In this document: positions 1 through 6,993 of the stretch, in pieces | Position numbering within the stretch: position 1 is the first letter of the stretch | Layout: every line of letters starts with the position of its first letter | NCBI GenBank assembly: GCA_001515955.1 | Contig: LOES01000174.1 | Coordinates: 1-17,159, forward strand | Origin: Clostridia bacterium BRH_c25 | GTDB taxonomy: Bacteria > Bacillota_A > Clostridia > Lutisporales > Lutisporaceae | Direction of reading: 5' to 3' | DNA: 17,159 nt | Translations under genes and position numbers: made by a program | The notes under the pieces: model-generated | Database searches by the model: none | Seen by the model: the letters and a program-made list of their open reading frames with translations, nothing else | Told to the model about the DNA's origin: nothing

Positions 1-1
1 A

Positions 2-1513
2 GACAACAATGATTATTCACTCCATGCCTTTTTTAGCGTCACCTTTGGAAAAGAACTGGTTGCTGATGTGAAAGCCATGCTGAAAAGGCTGTTTGACGAA
101 AATAATATGCTGAAAGCCAACGATGTGGATTATTTCAGCACTTTTATCCATATGCTTCTGGCAATTGAGAGAACCGGTCGCGGAATGACCATTGATCTTC
201 CGGACTATATCGTAAAAGATATTTTGGCATTAAATGAGTTTTCAATTATAAAGGATATAGAAAGAATACTAAATGAGAATGAAATCAAGCTTCCTGATAA
301 TGAGCTTGCATATCTTGCGATTCATTTGACGGGAGATAACAGTATATATAAGGATGACAAGGTGCCAAGGGAGCTTGGCTTTGATCTTGACGACTCCATC
401 CGTGAGATCATCCATATGACGAGCAAGAAGCTGAGTGTTGGAATAGAATGCGACAATCAGCTTATGGCCGGTCTTAAGCAGCATATAAATCCTGCGCTCT
501 ACAGACTGACAATGGGTTTGGAGGTTAGAAATCCGGTAATCCATGAGATAAAAGAATATTACAGGGATTTGTTTGATGCTGTGGATTATGCCTGCAGGCA
601 TGTTTTTTCAAAATATAACCTGATTATTCCGGCTAATGAGGTAGGCTATGTAACCATGCATATCGGTGCGGCAATAGAAAGACAACGGGGTATTGAGAGC
701 AGGCTGAGGGTATTGATAATATGCCCTAACGGAATAAGCACGGCAAAAATACTGCTGGGCAAGCTTAAGAGCAGATTCCCGGAAATAGCTGTGACAGATG
801 TGTGCTCTTTGCGGGAAATGGATGAAAGGTTAAATGATGATTATGACATTGTTTTATCTACGGTTGAGATTAAAAAGAAGCCGGTCAGTGATATAATTGT
901 CATATCACCATTTCTGCCAAACAGGGATATTGACAGGGTAAGTGCTTTGATCAAAAGCAAGACAAGAGAAGGCAGCGATTTGAATAATACTGCACCTGTG
1001 AATTTTGGAGATGAAAGATTGGAAACAGAAGCGGACTTCAGTTCAGCGGATAATATGCTGAAGAACTTCAAGCTGAAGAGCATTTCCTCCGACAGCATTG
1101 AAAGTACAATAAAGGAGATTGTGCATGAGCTTTTTGAATCTAATTTAATAGTAGAAAGAGGGACGGTAGAGAATCAGATAAAAATCAGGGAAGAAAAGGG
1201 CAGCGTTGTAATTCCGGATAGCCATGTGGCTTTAGTTCATATACGGACGGAAGAAATTGATGTGCCATTTGTGGGAGTATTCAGGTTGGAGCATTTTATC
1301 GAAATGAAAAGTGCCGGCTTTTCCGTGGAAAATGTGGATACCATACTGGTTATGCTTGCAAGAAAGAATGAAAGTGATTATATTCTGGAGCTGCTGGGAA
1401 GGGTCAGTGCAGCCCTTGTAGAAGAGAAAAGCTTTATTAATATTTTGAGATTTGGAGATATAAAAGACATACGCAATGAGCTAATTGAAATAATCAACAG
1501 GGAGGAAAGCTGA
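2..1513 (+). CDS. PRD-containing PTS regulator, MtlR/BglG type (5' end outside window)
   Basis: This is a PTS-controlled transcriptional activator or antiterminator whose activity is set by phosphorylation from PTS proteins. The reading frame is open to the left edge, so the N-terminal DNA-binding domain lies outside the window; the GTG at 68 is not the real start. Visible domains are PRD1 (about nt 60-350, histidines in FIHMLLAIER and LAIHLTG), PRD2 (about 390-690, histidines in KQHINPALYRL and TMHIGAAIER), a GatB-like EIIB domain with its cysteine in IICPNGIST (nt 722-724), and a C-terminal MtlA-type EIIA-like domain from about nt 1090 (candidate histidine in ALVHIR, nt 1238-1240). This order is that of the MtlR family. 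The stop overlaps the next start (TGATG), which points to translational coupling with the EIIA gene and to local control of this operon. The family assignment is firm. The specific inducer is not shown by the sequence; mannitol or another hexitol is inferred from the neighbours. Confidence 0.9.
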   Translation, partial: DNNDYSLHAFFSVTFGKELVADVKAMLKRLFDENNMLKANDVDYFSTFIHMLLAIERTGRGMTIDLPDYIVKDILALNEFSIIKDIERILNENEIKLPDNELAYLAIHLTGDNSIYKDDKVPRELGFDLDDSIREIIHMTSKKLSVGIECDNQLMAGLKQHINPALYRLTMGLEVRNPVIHEIKEYYRDLFDAVDYACRHVFSKYNLIIPANEVGYVTMHIGAAIERQRGIESRLRVLIICPNGISTAKILLGKLKSRFPEIAVTDVCSLREMDERLNDDYDIVLSTVEIKKKPVSDIIVISPFLPNRDIDRVSALIKSKTREGSDLNNTAPVNFGDERLETEADFSSADNMLKNFKLKSISSDSIESTIKEIVHELFESNLIVERGTVENQIKIREEKGSVVIPDSHVALVHIRTEEIDVPFVGVFRLEHFIEMKSAGFSVENVDTILVMLARKNESDYILELLGRVSAALVEEKSFINILRFGDIKDIRNELIEIINREES

Positions 1514-1953
1514 TGAACAGTCTTATATTGAATGAGAAAAATATACTGCTGAACATAATATCAGAGGGCAAGTATGATGCCATTGAAAGAGCGGGCAGGC
1601 TCTTGTCGGACAATGGATATGTGGAAACAGACTATATAGAGGGCATGAAAAAAAGGGAAACCGATATTACTACATTCATAGGGAATGGAATTGCCATACC
1701 CCATGGAACTTCAGAGTATATAAAGCATATCAGGAAATCGGGGATAGTTGTTTTGCAGTATCCTGAAGGAGTGGATTTCGGAGCAGGGAACATGGCATAT
1801 ATACTGATCGGCATTGCAGGGCTGAATGATGAGCATCTGGAAATACTGTCTGAAATTGCCATTGCGTGCCAGGATGAGCACAATGTAGAAAAGCTCAGAA
1901 ATGCAGCTGCCAAGGAGGAAATCATATCAATATTGACAGAGGGTGGTAATTGA
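1513..1953 (+). CDS. mtlF: PTS system mannitol-type EIIA component
   Basis: This is a soluble 146-aa EIIA protein of the mannitol/fructose PTS superfamily. It takes phosphate from HPr and passes it to the cognate EIIB. The active-site histidine is H64 in GIAIPHGT, and the later stretch around GIAGLNDEHLEILSEIA is typical of MtlF. The length matches free-standing MtlF proteins. The start ATG shares its A with the stop of the regulator gene (TGATG), and a GGAGG lies just upstream at about 1500-1504. The gene's own stop overlaps the kinase gene start in the same way, so three genes are coupled. No EIIC or EIIB transporter gene is in the window; it is presumably upstream of the left edge. The EIIA family call is strong; mannitol rather than another hexitol as substrate is likely but not proven. 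Confidence 0.9.
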   Translation: MNSLILNEKNILLNIISEGKYDAIERAGRLLSDNGYVETDYIEGMKKRETDITTFIGNGIAIPHGTSEYIKHIRKSGIVVLQYPEGVDFGAGNMAYILIGIAGLNDEHLEILSEIAIACQDEHNVEKLRNAAAKEEIISILTEGGN

Positions 1954-2885
1954 TGATAAAGACTGTAACTATGAATCCTGCTATAGATAAGACTGTAGAG
2001 ATTAAAAATTTCAGAGTAGGCACTGTAAATAGGATTTCATCAGTAAGAATTGATGCCGGGGGGAAGGGTATCAATGTTTCAAAGACAATAAAGGCATTGG
2101 GAGGCAGCAGTCTGGCAACAGGAATTCTGGCAGGCAGAAACGGTGAATACATAAAAAGCTATCTTGACCATATGGGTATAGACAACGACTTCCTTTTTGT
2201 AAATGGAGAGACAAGAACAAATGTCAAGGTAGTAGATAAGCTTAACCATACCAATACCGACATAAATGAACCGGGCTTTAATGTTACGGTTGAGGACCTG
2301 AGTCTCATTGAAAAGAAGATTTTCTCAGGTTTGAACAAGGAAAGCATACTTGTCTTATCCGGAAGTATACCTGCAGAGGTATCTCCCTGCATTTACAAGG
2401 AGTGGACGGAGCGGGCCCGAAAGTTCGGTGCAAGGGTGATGCTTGATTCGGATGGAGAGCTTCTCAAGGAAGGAATAAAAGCAAGTCCTTATTTGATCAA
2501 GCCCAATATAGGCGAATTGGAAAGATTATTCGGCAGAAAGCTCGGCAATATTGGAAAGATTGTTGAAGCTGCAAGAAGCTTGCTTGAGGCAGGTGTGGAA
2601 ATAGTTGCAGTATCCCTTGGAGCGGAGGGAGCTGTGTTTGTCGGGAGAAATAAAGCCATTCACACCGAAGGACTTGCAGTGGATGTCAGAAGCACGGTTG
2701 GGGCAGGGGATGCCATGGTCGCCTCTTTGGCACTTGCGGTTTTCAGGGGCTATAGTTTTGAAAGGGCTGTTACCCTGTCCGCTGCAGCAGGTGCGGCAAA
2801 TGTAGCAACAGATGGTACACAGCCTCCGCTGTTGGAGGATGTACTCCGCTATGAAGGCCAGGTACATTTCAGCTATTTGAAGTGA
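1953..2885 (+). CDS. fruK: 1-phosphofructokinase-like PfkB-family sugar-phosphate kinase
   Basis: This is a cytoplasmic kinase of the PfkB/ribokinase fold, most like the FruK/LacC group, which phosphorylates fructose-1-phosphate or tagatose-6-phosphate to the bisphosphate with ATP. The N-terminus TVTMNPAIDKTVEI and the DAGGKGINVSKTI motif are characteristic. The C-terminal STVGAGDAMVASLA motif carries the anion-hole glycines and the catalytic aspartate. The length, 310 aa, is normal. I chose the ATG at 1953, which overlaps the upstream stop (TGATG) exactly as at the previous junction; a TTG one codon earlier is also in frame. Its place between the EIIA gene and a ketose-phosphate-type dehydrogenase implies that its substrate is the product of that dehydrogenase. 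Whether this is fructose-1-P, L-sorbose-1-P or tagatose-6-P cannot be told from sequence alone. Confidence 0.85.
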   Translation: MIKTVTMNPAIDKTVEIKNFRVGTVNRISSVRIDAGGKGINVSKTIKALGGSSLATGILAGRNGEYIKSYLDHMGIDNDFLFVNGETRTNVKVVDKLNHTNTDINEPGFNVTVEDLSLIEKKIFSGLNKESILVLSGSIPAEVSPCIYKEWTERARKFGARVMLDSDGELLKEGIKASPYLIKPNIGELERLFGRKLGNIGKIVEAARSLLEAGVEIVAVSLGAEGAVFVGRNKAIHTEGLAVDVRSTVGAGDAMVASLALAVFRGYSFERAVTLSAAAGAANVATDGTQPPLLEDVLRYEGQVHFSYLK

Positions 2886-2907
2886 TAAATGTTTGGAGGT
2901 TGTATTT

Positions 2908-4164
2908 ATGAAAACAAGAGCAGTCAGATTATACGGAGAAAATGATTTGAGACTGGAAGCTTTCGAGCTTCCTGAAATAAAGGATGACGAAATATTGGTG
3001 GAAGTGATTTCCGACAGTGTGTGCATGTCGACCTACAAGGCGGCAATACTGGGGGAAAAGCACAAGAGGGTACCCAAGGATGTTTCGGTGAATCCGATAA
3101 TTGTGGGACATGAGTTTTCCGGCAATATAGTAAAGGTAGGTGCCAAATGGAAGAGTAAATTCAAGGAAGGAAGCAAATTTGCGCAGCAGCCTGCATTGAA
3201 CTACAAGGGATCAATGCGGTCGCCGGGATACTCATATATGTATTTTGGAGGAGACACCACATATAGCATCATACCTAAGGAGGTCATGGAGATCGGCTGC
3301 CTGCTGAACTACGAGGGGGAGACCTATTATGAGGCATCCTTGGCAGAGCCCATGTCCTGTATAATAGGTGCTTTTCATGCGAATTACCATACTGAGATGG
3401 GTAATTATGTGCATCAGATGGGAATAATAGAGGGTGGGAAAATGGCATTGCTGGCAGCAGCGGGGCCGATGGGACTGGGAGCGGTGGACTATGCGCTGCA
3501 TTGTGACAGAAAGCCGGGGCTTCTGGTAGTAACAGATATTGATGATGAGAGAATAGAGCGGGCAAAAAAGATATTCACAGAAGAAGAGGTGAAAAAATCC
3601 GGGGTAGAGCTGATATTCGTGAATATTGCGGGGATGGACGATGCGGCAGGTTATCTCAAAGCATTGTCCGGTGGAGAAGGGTATAACGATGTACTCGTTT
3701 TCGCACCTGTAAGGACGGTTTTCGAGCAGGGTGACGGTATACTGGCCAGAGACGGCTGCCTTAATTTCTTTGCAGGACCGACAGATACAAGTTTTTCGGC
3801 AGAGCTGAACCTTTACAACATACACTATGCCTCCACTCATGTTATGGGAACCACCGGAGGAAATACCGAAGATCTTATGGAATCCTTGAATATGACCGAA
3901 AAGAAGCTCATAAACCCGGCTGTAATGGTCACTCATATTGGCGGTCTGGACTCGGCTGCCGATACAGTTCTGAACCTTCCCAAAATCCTGGGGGGCAAGA
4001 AGCTGATATATACCCATATAGATATGGAACTGACTGCTATAAGTGATTTCGGGAAGAAAGGCAAAAGTAATCCGCATTTTGAAAGACTGGCTGAGATAAC
4101 CGACAGAAATAAAGGGCTGTGGTGTGCTGAGGCAGAGAAGTACCTTCTGGAAAACTGGAAATAG
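2908..4164 (+). CDS. zinc-dependent medium-chain dehydrogenase, sorbose-1-phosphate reductase-like
   Basis: This is an NAD(P)-dependent medium-chain (zinc) dehydrogenase of 418 aa, longer than typical alcohol dehydrogenases and resembling the SorE-type L-sorbose-1-phosphate reductase group. Likely catalytic zinc ligands are C39 (DSVCMS) and H68-E69 (IVGHEFSG), with a further glutamate in LAEPMSC. The four-cysteine structural zinc loop is not seen. The Rossmann segment is AAAGPMGLGA, followed by an acidic strand end in VVTDIDDERIERA. I chose the ATG at 2908, which has GGAGG 8 nt upstream; the in-frame TTG at 2893 has no such site. The gene sits 22 nt after the kinase gene and takes the place where mtlD or gutD would be expected in a hexitol PTS operon. 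I infer that it oxidises the incoming hexitol phosphate to a ketose phosphate. The dehydrogenase family is certain; the substrate is not. Confidence 0.8.
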   Translation: MKTRAVRLYGENDLRLEAFELPEIKDDEILVEVISDSVCMSTYKAAILGEKHKRVPKDVSVNPIIVGHEFSGNIVKVGAKWKSKFKEGSKFAQQPALNYKGSMRSPGYSYMYFGGDTTYSIIPKEVMEIGCLLNYEGETYYEASLAEPMSCIIGAFHANYHTEMGNYVHQMGIIEGGKMALLAAAGPMGLGAVDYALHCDRKPGLLVVTDIDDERIERAKKIFTEEEVKKSGVELIFVNIAGMDDAAGYLKALSGGEGYNDVLVFAPVRTVFEQGDGILARDGCLNFFAGPTDTSFSAELNLYNIHYASTHVMGTTGGNTEDLMESLNMTEKKLINPAVMVTHIGGLDSAADTVLNLPKILGGKKLIYTHIDMELTAISDFGKKGKSNPHFERLAEITDRNKGLWCAEAEKYLLENWK

Positions 4165-4184
4165 AAATTTAAGGGAGTGGCATT

Positions 4185-4448
4185 ATGATATCGGAAAAAG
4201 TGACCATACTTAATGAAACAGGGTTGCATGCGAGGCCGGCTGCAGTTTTCGTAAGCACAGCAGCAAAATTCAAATCCGATTTGATGATACGGAAGGGGGA
4301 AAAGCAGGTTAATGCAAAATCAATACTTTCCGTCCTGTCCCTGGGTATCTCAAAAGGAATGGAAATAACAATATCGGCACAGGGACCTGATGAAGAGGAA
4401 GCTGTAAGAAAGCTTGCAGAGTTAATACGATCGAAGTTTAATGAATAG
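4185..4448 (+). CDS. HPr-family phosphocarrier protein
   Basis: This is an 87-aa HPr-type phosphocarrier. It accepts phosphate from PTS enzyme I and gives it to EIIA proteins. The active-site histidine is H15 in ETGLHARPAA, exactly at the canonical position. The regulatory serine is S46 in NAKSILSVLSLG, also at the canonical position, so regulation by an HPr kinase/phosphorylase is possible. The residues after S46 differ from the standard KSIMGVMSLG, so this may be a paralogue dedicated to the operon rather than the housekeeping HPr. An AAGGGAG ribosome binding site lies at 4171-4177. It is the last gene of the PTS operon, 20 nt after the dehydrogenase gene. The HPr family call is very secure; that the cell has another general ptsH elsewhere is an inference. 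Confidence 0.92.
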   Translation: MISEKVTILNETGLHARPAAVFVSTAAKFKSDLMIRKGEKQVNAKSILSVLSLGISKGMEITISAQGPDEEEAVRKLAELIRSKFNE

Positions 4449-4462
4449 TATAAGGATAGTAA

Positions 4463-4485
4463 GAGCACTGCATTTTGGAAAATGC
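4463..4485 (+). terminator. incomplete terminator-like hairpin after the PTS operon
   Basis: GCATTTT (4470-4476) is followed by GG and then the perfect complement AAAATGC (4479-4485), 15 nt after the HPr stop. The left half, GCACTGCATTTT, resembles the left arms of the two complete terminators at 6255 and 9768. The right arm changes into the dispersed repeat (GCGCAC...) instead of completing with GGTGC and a T-run. As it stands it is a short stem without a T-tract, so its ability to terminate is doubtful. Confidence 0.35.
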
Positions 4486-4731
4486 GCACTAACGTGCGCA
4501 GATACGAGATGCGAGATACGAGATGCGAGGCGCCGGGTCCGAGATATGGGTCAGGGAGAACGGGTAACACTGAAGACACGGCTGGGTAAATATATAAAAT
4601 TAACAGTGTCCTTCCGTGTAAATCCGTGTGTCCCGTGTTATCCGTACCTGTACCTGTAAGGAATACCCGGACTTTCCTCGTGTCTCGCATCTCGTATCTC
4701 GTATCTGTAGAAGATTGCTGCGCAATCTTCT
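4481..4731. repeat. heptamer-armed long-hairpin dispersed repeat, copy 1
   Basis: This element fills most of the 356-nt gap between the HPr and nitroreductase genes. It opens with the hairpin TGCGCAC-TAAC-GTGCGCA (4483-4500). Four direct heptamers AGATRCG follow (4500-4527), and their imperfect complement lies at 4679-4706, giving a 28-position arm with about 24 Watson-Crick pairs. The pairing continues inward: AGG 4528-4530 with CCT 4676-4678, CCGGGT 4533-4538 with ACCCGG 4665-4670, and CGGGTAACAC 4561-4570 with 4635-4644. The element closes with a perfect 10-bp hairpin, AGAAGATTGC-TGC-GCAATCTTCT (4709-4731). A second copy starts at 17005. Open frames inside it (4441-4659, 4626-4808) are products of the repeats and show no protein-like features. 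The function is unknown; a MITE- or REP-like element or a structured RNA is possible. Confidence 0.75.
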
Positions 4732-4804
4732 GCTATTGTGCTTCTTTTCTGGAAAGAATGGGTGTAGAATATTATAAAGATATTGGAAAAGGAAGGTGTA
4801 TTGA

Positions 4805-5326
4805 ATGAATTTCTTGGAACTGGCGAAAAAGAGATACTCTGTAAGGAGCTATCAACCCAGGAAGGTTGAAGAGGAAAAGCTTCTAAGAATACTGGAGGCC
4901 GGAAGAGTAGCACCGACAGGAGCCAACAGGCAGCCTCACAGACTTATTGTAATCAGGGAAGCTGCAGGTCTGGAAAAACTCAAAAAAGCAGCCAATGTAT
5001 ATGGAGCCCCCTTGGCTATCATAGTGTGTGCAGACCATAATATTTCATGGAAAAGGCACCTGGATGGAAAGGATGTGGCTGATATAGACGCCGCTATTGT
5101 GACTGACCATATGATGCTGGAAGCTACCGAGTTGGATTTGGGAAGCCTTTGGGTATGCCACTTCAATCTGGAAGTGCTGAAAAAAGAATTCAATATCCCC
5201 GAAAACCTTGAGCCGTTAAATGTTCTTGCAATAGGCTATGGAGCCGGGGCGGCAGAATCACCTGAGAGGCATAATAAATTAAGATTGCCTCTTGAAGATT
5301 TTGTGTATTACGAATCGTATAAATAA
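4805..5326 (+). CDS. nitroreductase-family flavoprotein
   Basis: This is a 173-aa single-domain protein of the nitroreductase superfamily, expected to bind FMN and to reduce a substrate with NAD(P)H; the physiological substrate is unknown. The N-terminal signature RYSVRSYQPRKVEEEKL is followed by GRVAPTGANRQPHRLIVI, where Arg, Ser and Asn-Arg-Gln-Pro residues typically contact FMN. The C-terminal part LGSLWVCHFN and NVLAIGYG is also typical. The length is at the short end of the family and matches clostridial members. The ATG at 4805 has AAGGAAGG about 8 nt upstream (4789-4796). It stands alone after the repeat element and 102 nt before the DUF368 gene; no convincing promoter was found. The family is confident; a specific role such as nitroaromatic, quinone or enone reduction cannot be assigned. 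Confidence 0.88.
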   Translation: MNFLELAKKRYSVRSYQPRKVEEEKLLRILEAGRVAPTGANRQPHRLIVIREAAGLEKLKKAANVYGAPLAIIVCADHNISWKRHLDGKDVADIDAAIVTDHMMLEATELDLGSLWVCHFNLEVLKKEFNIPENLEPLNVLAIGYGAGAAESPERHNKLRLPLEDFVYYESYK

Positions 5327-5428
5327 TAGGTTGCATATATTTCGCGAAAAACATTTTATATTTTTTATCAATTGCTTTGGCAACCGGCATAGCAGATAAA
5401 GACAAGGCAAAAGGTGTGTGAGGCTGCA

Positions 5429-6229
5429 ATGAGTTTTTTATCCGGCTTTATAAAAGGGCTGTTTATTGGAATAGGTGCTGTTGCCCCCGGTTTAAGCGGG
5501 GGGGCTCTGGCTGTAATATTCGGATTATATGAAAGAATAACCGATGCTATAGCAGATGTTTTTAAAAACTTCAGAAGGAATGCATTGTTTTTCTTCCCTG
5601 TAGTTCTTGGAGGCGGTGTTGGAGTACTTGCTTTCAGCAGAATCATGGAGTATGTTTTTCTGAACTATGAGGTACAGGTCAAGTATCTTTTTGTCGGGCT
5701 TATGATAGGGACGCTTCCCTCTGTATTCAGGCAGGCAAACAGGAAGGGCTTCAAAAAAAAATATATACTGCCGTGCATTATTGCATTTAGTATGACATTA
5801 CTGTTCATAATACTGGAAAATGGCAGCATCAATATTATTCCGGAGGTAAATCACGGGCTGCTGCAGCTTGCCACCTATGGAGCAATTATTGGTATCGGCA
5901 CAATAGTGCCGGGCATAAGTGCTTCGTTTGTGCTTATGTATATAGGAGCATATCAAATAGTGCTGGAAGGTATAGCGAGAATAGATCCGGCAGTGCTTAT
6001 ACCTGTCGGAATCGGATTTCTGGCGAGCATTATTGTCTTTGCGAAGCTAGTCAGCTTCTTGTTCAAGAGATTTTACGGATATACATATTATGCTGTACTG
6101 GGATTTGTCATAGGCTCAATTATTGCAATATTTCCGGGAATAGCATTCAATGTCAAATATCTGATCAGTTTGATGCTCTTTGTTTCAGGTTTTTACCTAT
6201 CCTTAACTCTGAGTAGTTATGCTAAGTAA
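5429..6229 (+). CDS. DUF368 membrane protein, probable undecaprenyl-phosphate translocase
   Basis: This is an integral membrane protein of about 266 aa with seven or eight hydrophobic segments, belonging to the DUF368 family. Members of this family have been reported to move undecaprenyl phosphate back across the membrane so that the carrier can be reused for wall synthesis. The hallmark is an internal repeat: GAVAPGLSGGALAVIFGLYE near the N-terminus and GTIVPGISASFVLMYIGAYQ in the middle, each with a PG-[LI]-S motif in a likely re-entrant segment. I prefer the ATG at 5429, preceded by TGAGG at 5419-5423; a GTG at 5414 is also in frame. The 87-nt gap upstream contains the palindrome TTTCGCGAAA (5340-5349) and an inverted pair GGTTGC/GCAACC (5329-5334, 5380-5385). 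A strong terminator follows at 6255. The family call is firm; the transport role is taken from family knowledge. Confidence 0.88.
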   Translation: MSFLSGFIKGLFIGIGAVAPGLSGGALAVIFGLYERITDAIADVFKNFRRNALFFFPVVLGGGVGVLAFSRIMEYVFLNYEVQVKYLFVGLMIGTLPSVFRQANRKGFKKKYILPCIIAFSMTLLFIILENGSINIIPEVNHGLLQLATYGAIIGIGTIVPGISASFVLMYIGAYQIVLEGIARIDPAVLIPVGIGFLASIIVFAKLVSFLFKRFYGYTYYAVLGFVIGSIIAIFPGIAFNVKYLISLMLFVSGFYLSLTLSSYAK

Positions 6230-6254
6230 GAATAAAATAACCACTATATTAGAT

Positions 6255-6290
6255 AAAACACTGCATTTCAATGAAAGGCAGTGTTTTGTT
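6255..6290 (+). terminator. intrinsic terminator after the DUF368 gene
   Basis: AAAACACTGCATTTCA (6255-6270) pairs with TGAAAGGCAGTGTTTT (6272-6287), with one internal A/G mismatch. The outer ten pairs are perfect and the right arm ends in TTTTGTTT. It begins 25 nt after the stop. The A-rich left side means that it may also act in the reverse direction. Confidence 0.85.
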
Positions 6291-6314
6291 TATGTAAAAA
6301 ATGGTTAGTATATA

Positions 6315-6342
6315 TTGACAAAAATTACATATATGGTATATT
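6315..6342 (+). promoter_or_regulatory. promoter of the IS607 element
   Basis: TTGACA (6315-6320), a 16-nt spacer and TATATT (6337-6342) form a sigma-A type promoter. It precedes the LexA-like box and an AGGAGG at 6369-6374. Confidence 0.65.
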
Positions 6343-6352
6343 TTACATATAA

Positions 6353-6364
6353 GAACATATGTTC
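6353..6364. promoter_or_regulatory. LexA-like SOS box
   Basis: GAACATATGTTC is a perfect 12-nt palindrome that matches the Gram-positive LexA pattern GAACNNNNGTTC. It lies 10 nt after the -10 element, near the expected transcription start, where a repressor would block transcription. This suggests damage-induced expression of the element, if the promoter is active. Confidence 0.6.
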
Positions 6365-6429
6365 GCAAAGGAGGTAGCAACAGTTACTTATAACTATGAC
6401 AAAATACGAAATAAGCTAACAAATATTTT

Positions 6430-6873
6430 GTGGATAGCGGCAATTTGGAAAGACAAAAAGAAAGACTTGTTCAGTATCGCAAAGATAAGAATTATGAAAT
6501 ATGCCATATATACGAAGAAGTAGCCAGTGGATTAGATGATACACGAAGAGAACTGGTCAAAATGTTCAGGAAGTTAAACGAGATAGATATTATAGTTGTT
6601 GAATATTCAGATAGACTCGCAAGATTTGGGTATACCTATCTTGAAGAATTTGCAAAAGCAAGCGGAGTTGTTATTGAAGCTGTTGAGCAAAAGGAAAAGA
6701 AAGAAGCTAATGAAGAAATGGTGCAAGATTTAATAAGCATTGTAACCTGTTTTTCCGCAAGACTTTACGGTGCAAGAGGCGGAAGGAAAATAAAGAAAGC
6801 TTTTGAAGAACTTGAAAAAGAAAGGCAGGTACAAAAATCGGATGAAAATAACAATGAAAGCAGTATTAATTAA
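6430..6873 (+). pseudogene. tnpA: IS607-family serine recombinase TnpA, N-terminally deleted
   Basis: The frame encodes the central and C-terminal part of an IS607 TnpA, a site-specific serine recombinase that moves the element. Recognisable family segments are LERQKERL, YEEVASGLDDTRREL, IVVEYSDRLARFGYTYLEEF and DLISIVTCFSARLYGARG. A full TnpA has about 70 further residues in front: a MerR-like helix-turn-helix and the catalytic serine in a YARVSS-type motif. Here the frame has a stop at 6412-6414 and reads only ANKYFVDSGN before LERQ, so the catalytic serine and DNA-binding domain are missing. The ribosome binding site AGGAGG at 6369-6374 remains, but no well-spaced start follows it. This fits an internal deletion of about 150-200 bp. 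The last 31 codons overlap the start of the first tnpB copy. Confidence 0.82.
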
Positions 6874-6993
6874 TGTCGATCCGGAGCAAAAACAAGCAAT
6901 AGATAAATTAATGGCTATGTTTTGTTCAGCGGTGCGATATTCCTTTGGCAGAATTCTTGATGGAAAAAAGATCGGAGAAATTGAAAAAGATGT
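6680..6993 (+). repeat. tandem duplication, left copy (314 bp)
   Basis: This segment is identical by eye to 6995-7308, with an offset of 315 nt and a single base (6994) between the copies. It holds the last 64 codons of tnpA and the first 50 codons of tnpB. The complete identity points to a recent event. Confidence 0.95.

Noticed and set aside
2526..3026. 166-codon minus-strand frame and 66-codon plus-strand frame (2605-2805)
   Set aside because: Both overlap the conserved C-terminal half of the PfkB-family kinase gene and have no protein-like features.
3232..4077. 281-codon open frame on the minus strand
   Set aside because: It lies wholly antisense to the zinc dehydrogenase gene, and its translation (Cys/His/Tyr-rich, no domain) looks like a shadow of the coding strand.
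4500..4706. Possible CRISPR array from regularly repeated motifs
   Set aside because: The heptamers are directly adjacent with no spacers, and the second block is in inverted orientation, unlike CRISPR repeats.
4441..4808. Two overlapping + strand frames of 72 and 60 codons
   Set aside because: They are translations of the heptamer repeat and its inverted copy, with arginine/serine-rich low-complexity products and no good ribosome binding sites.
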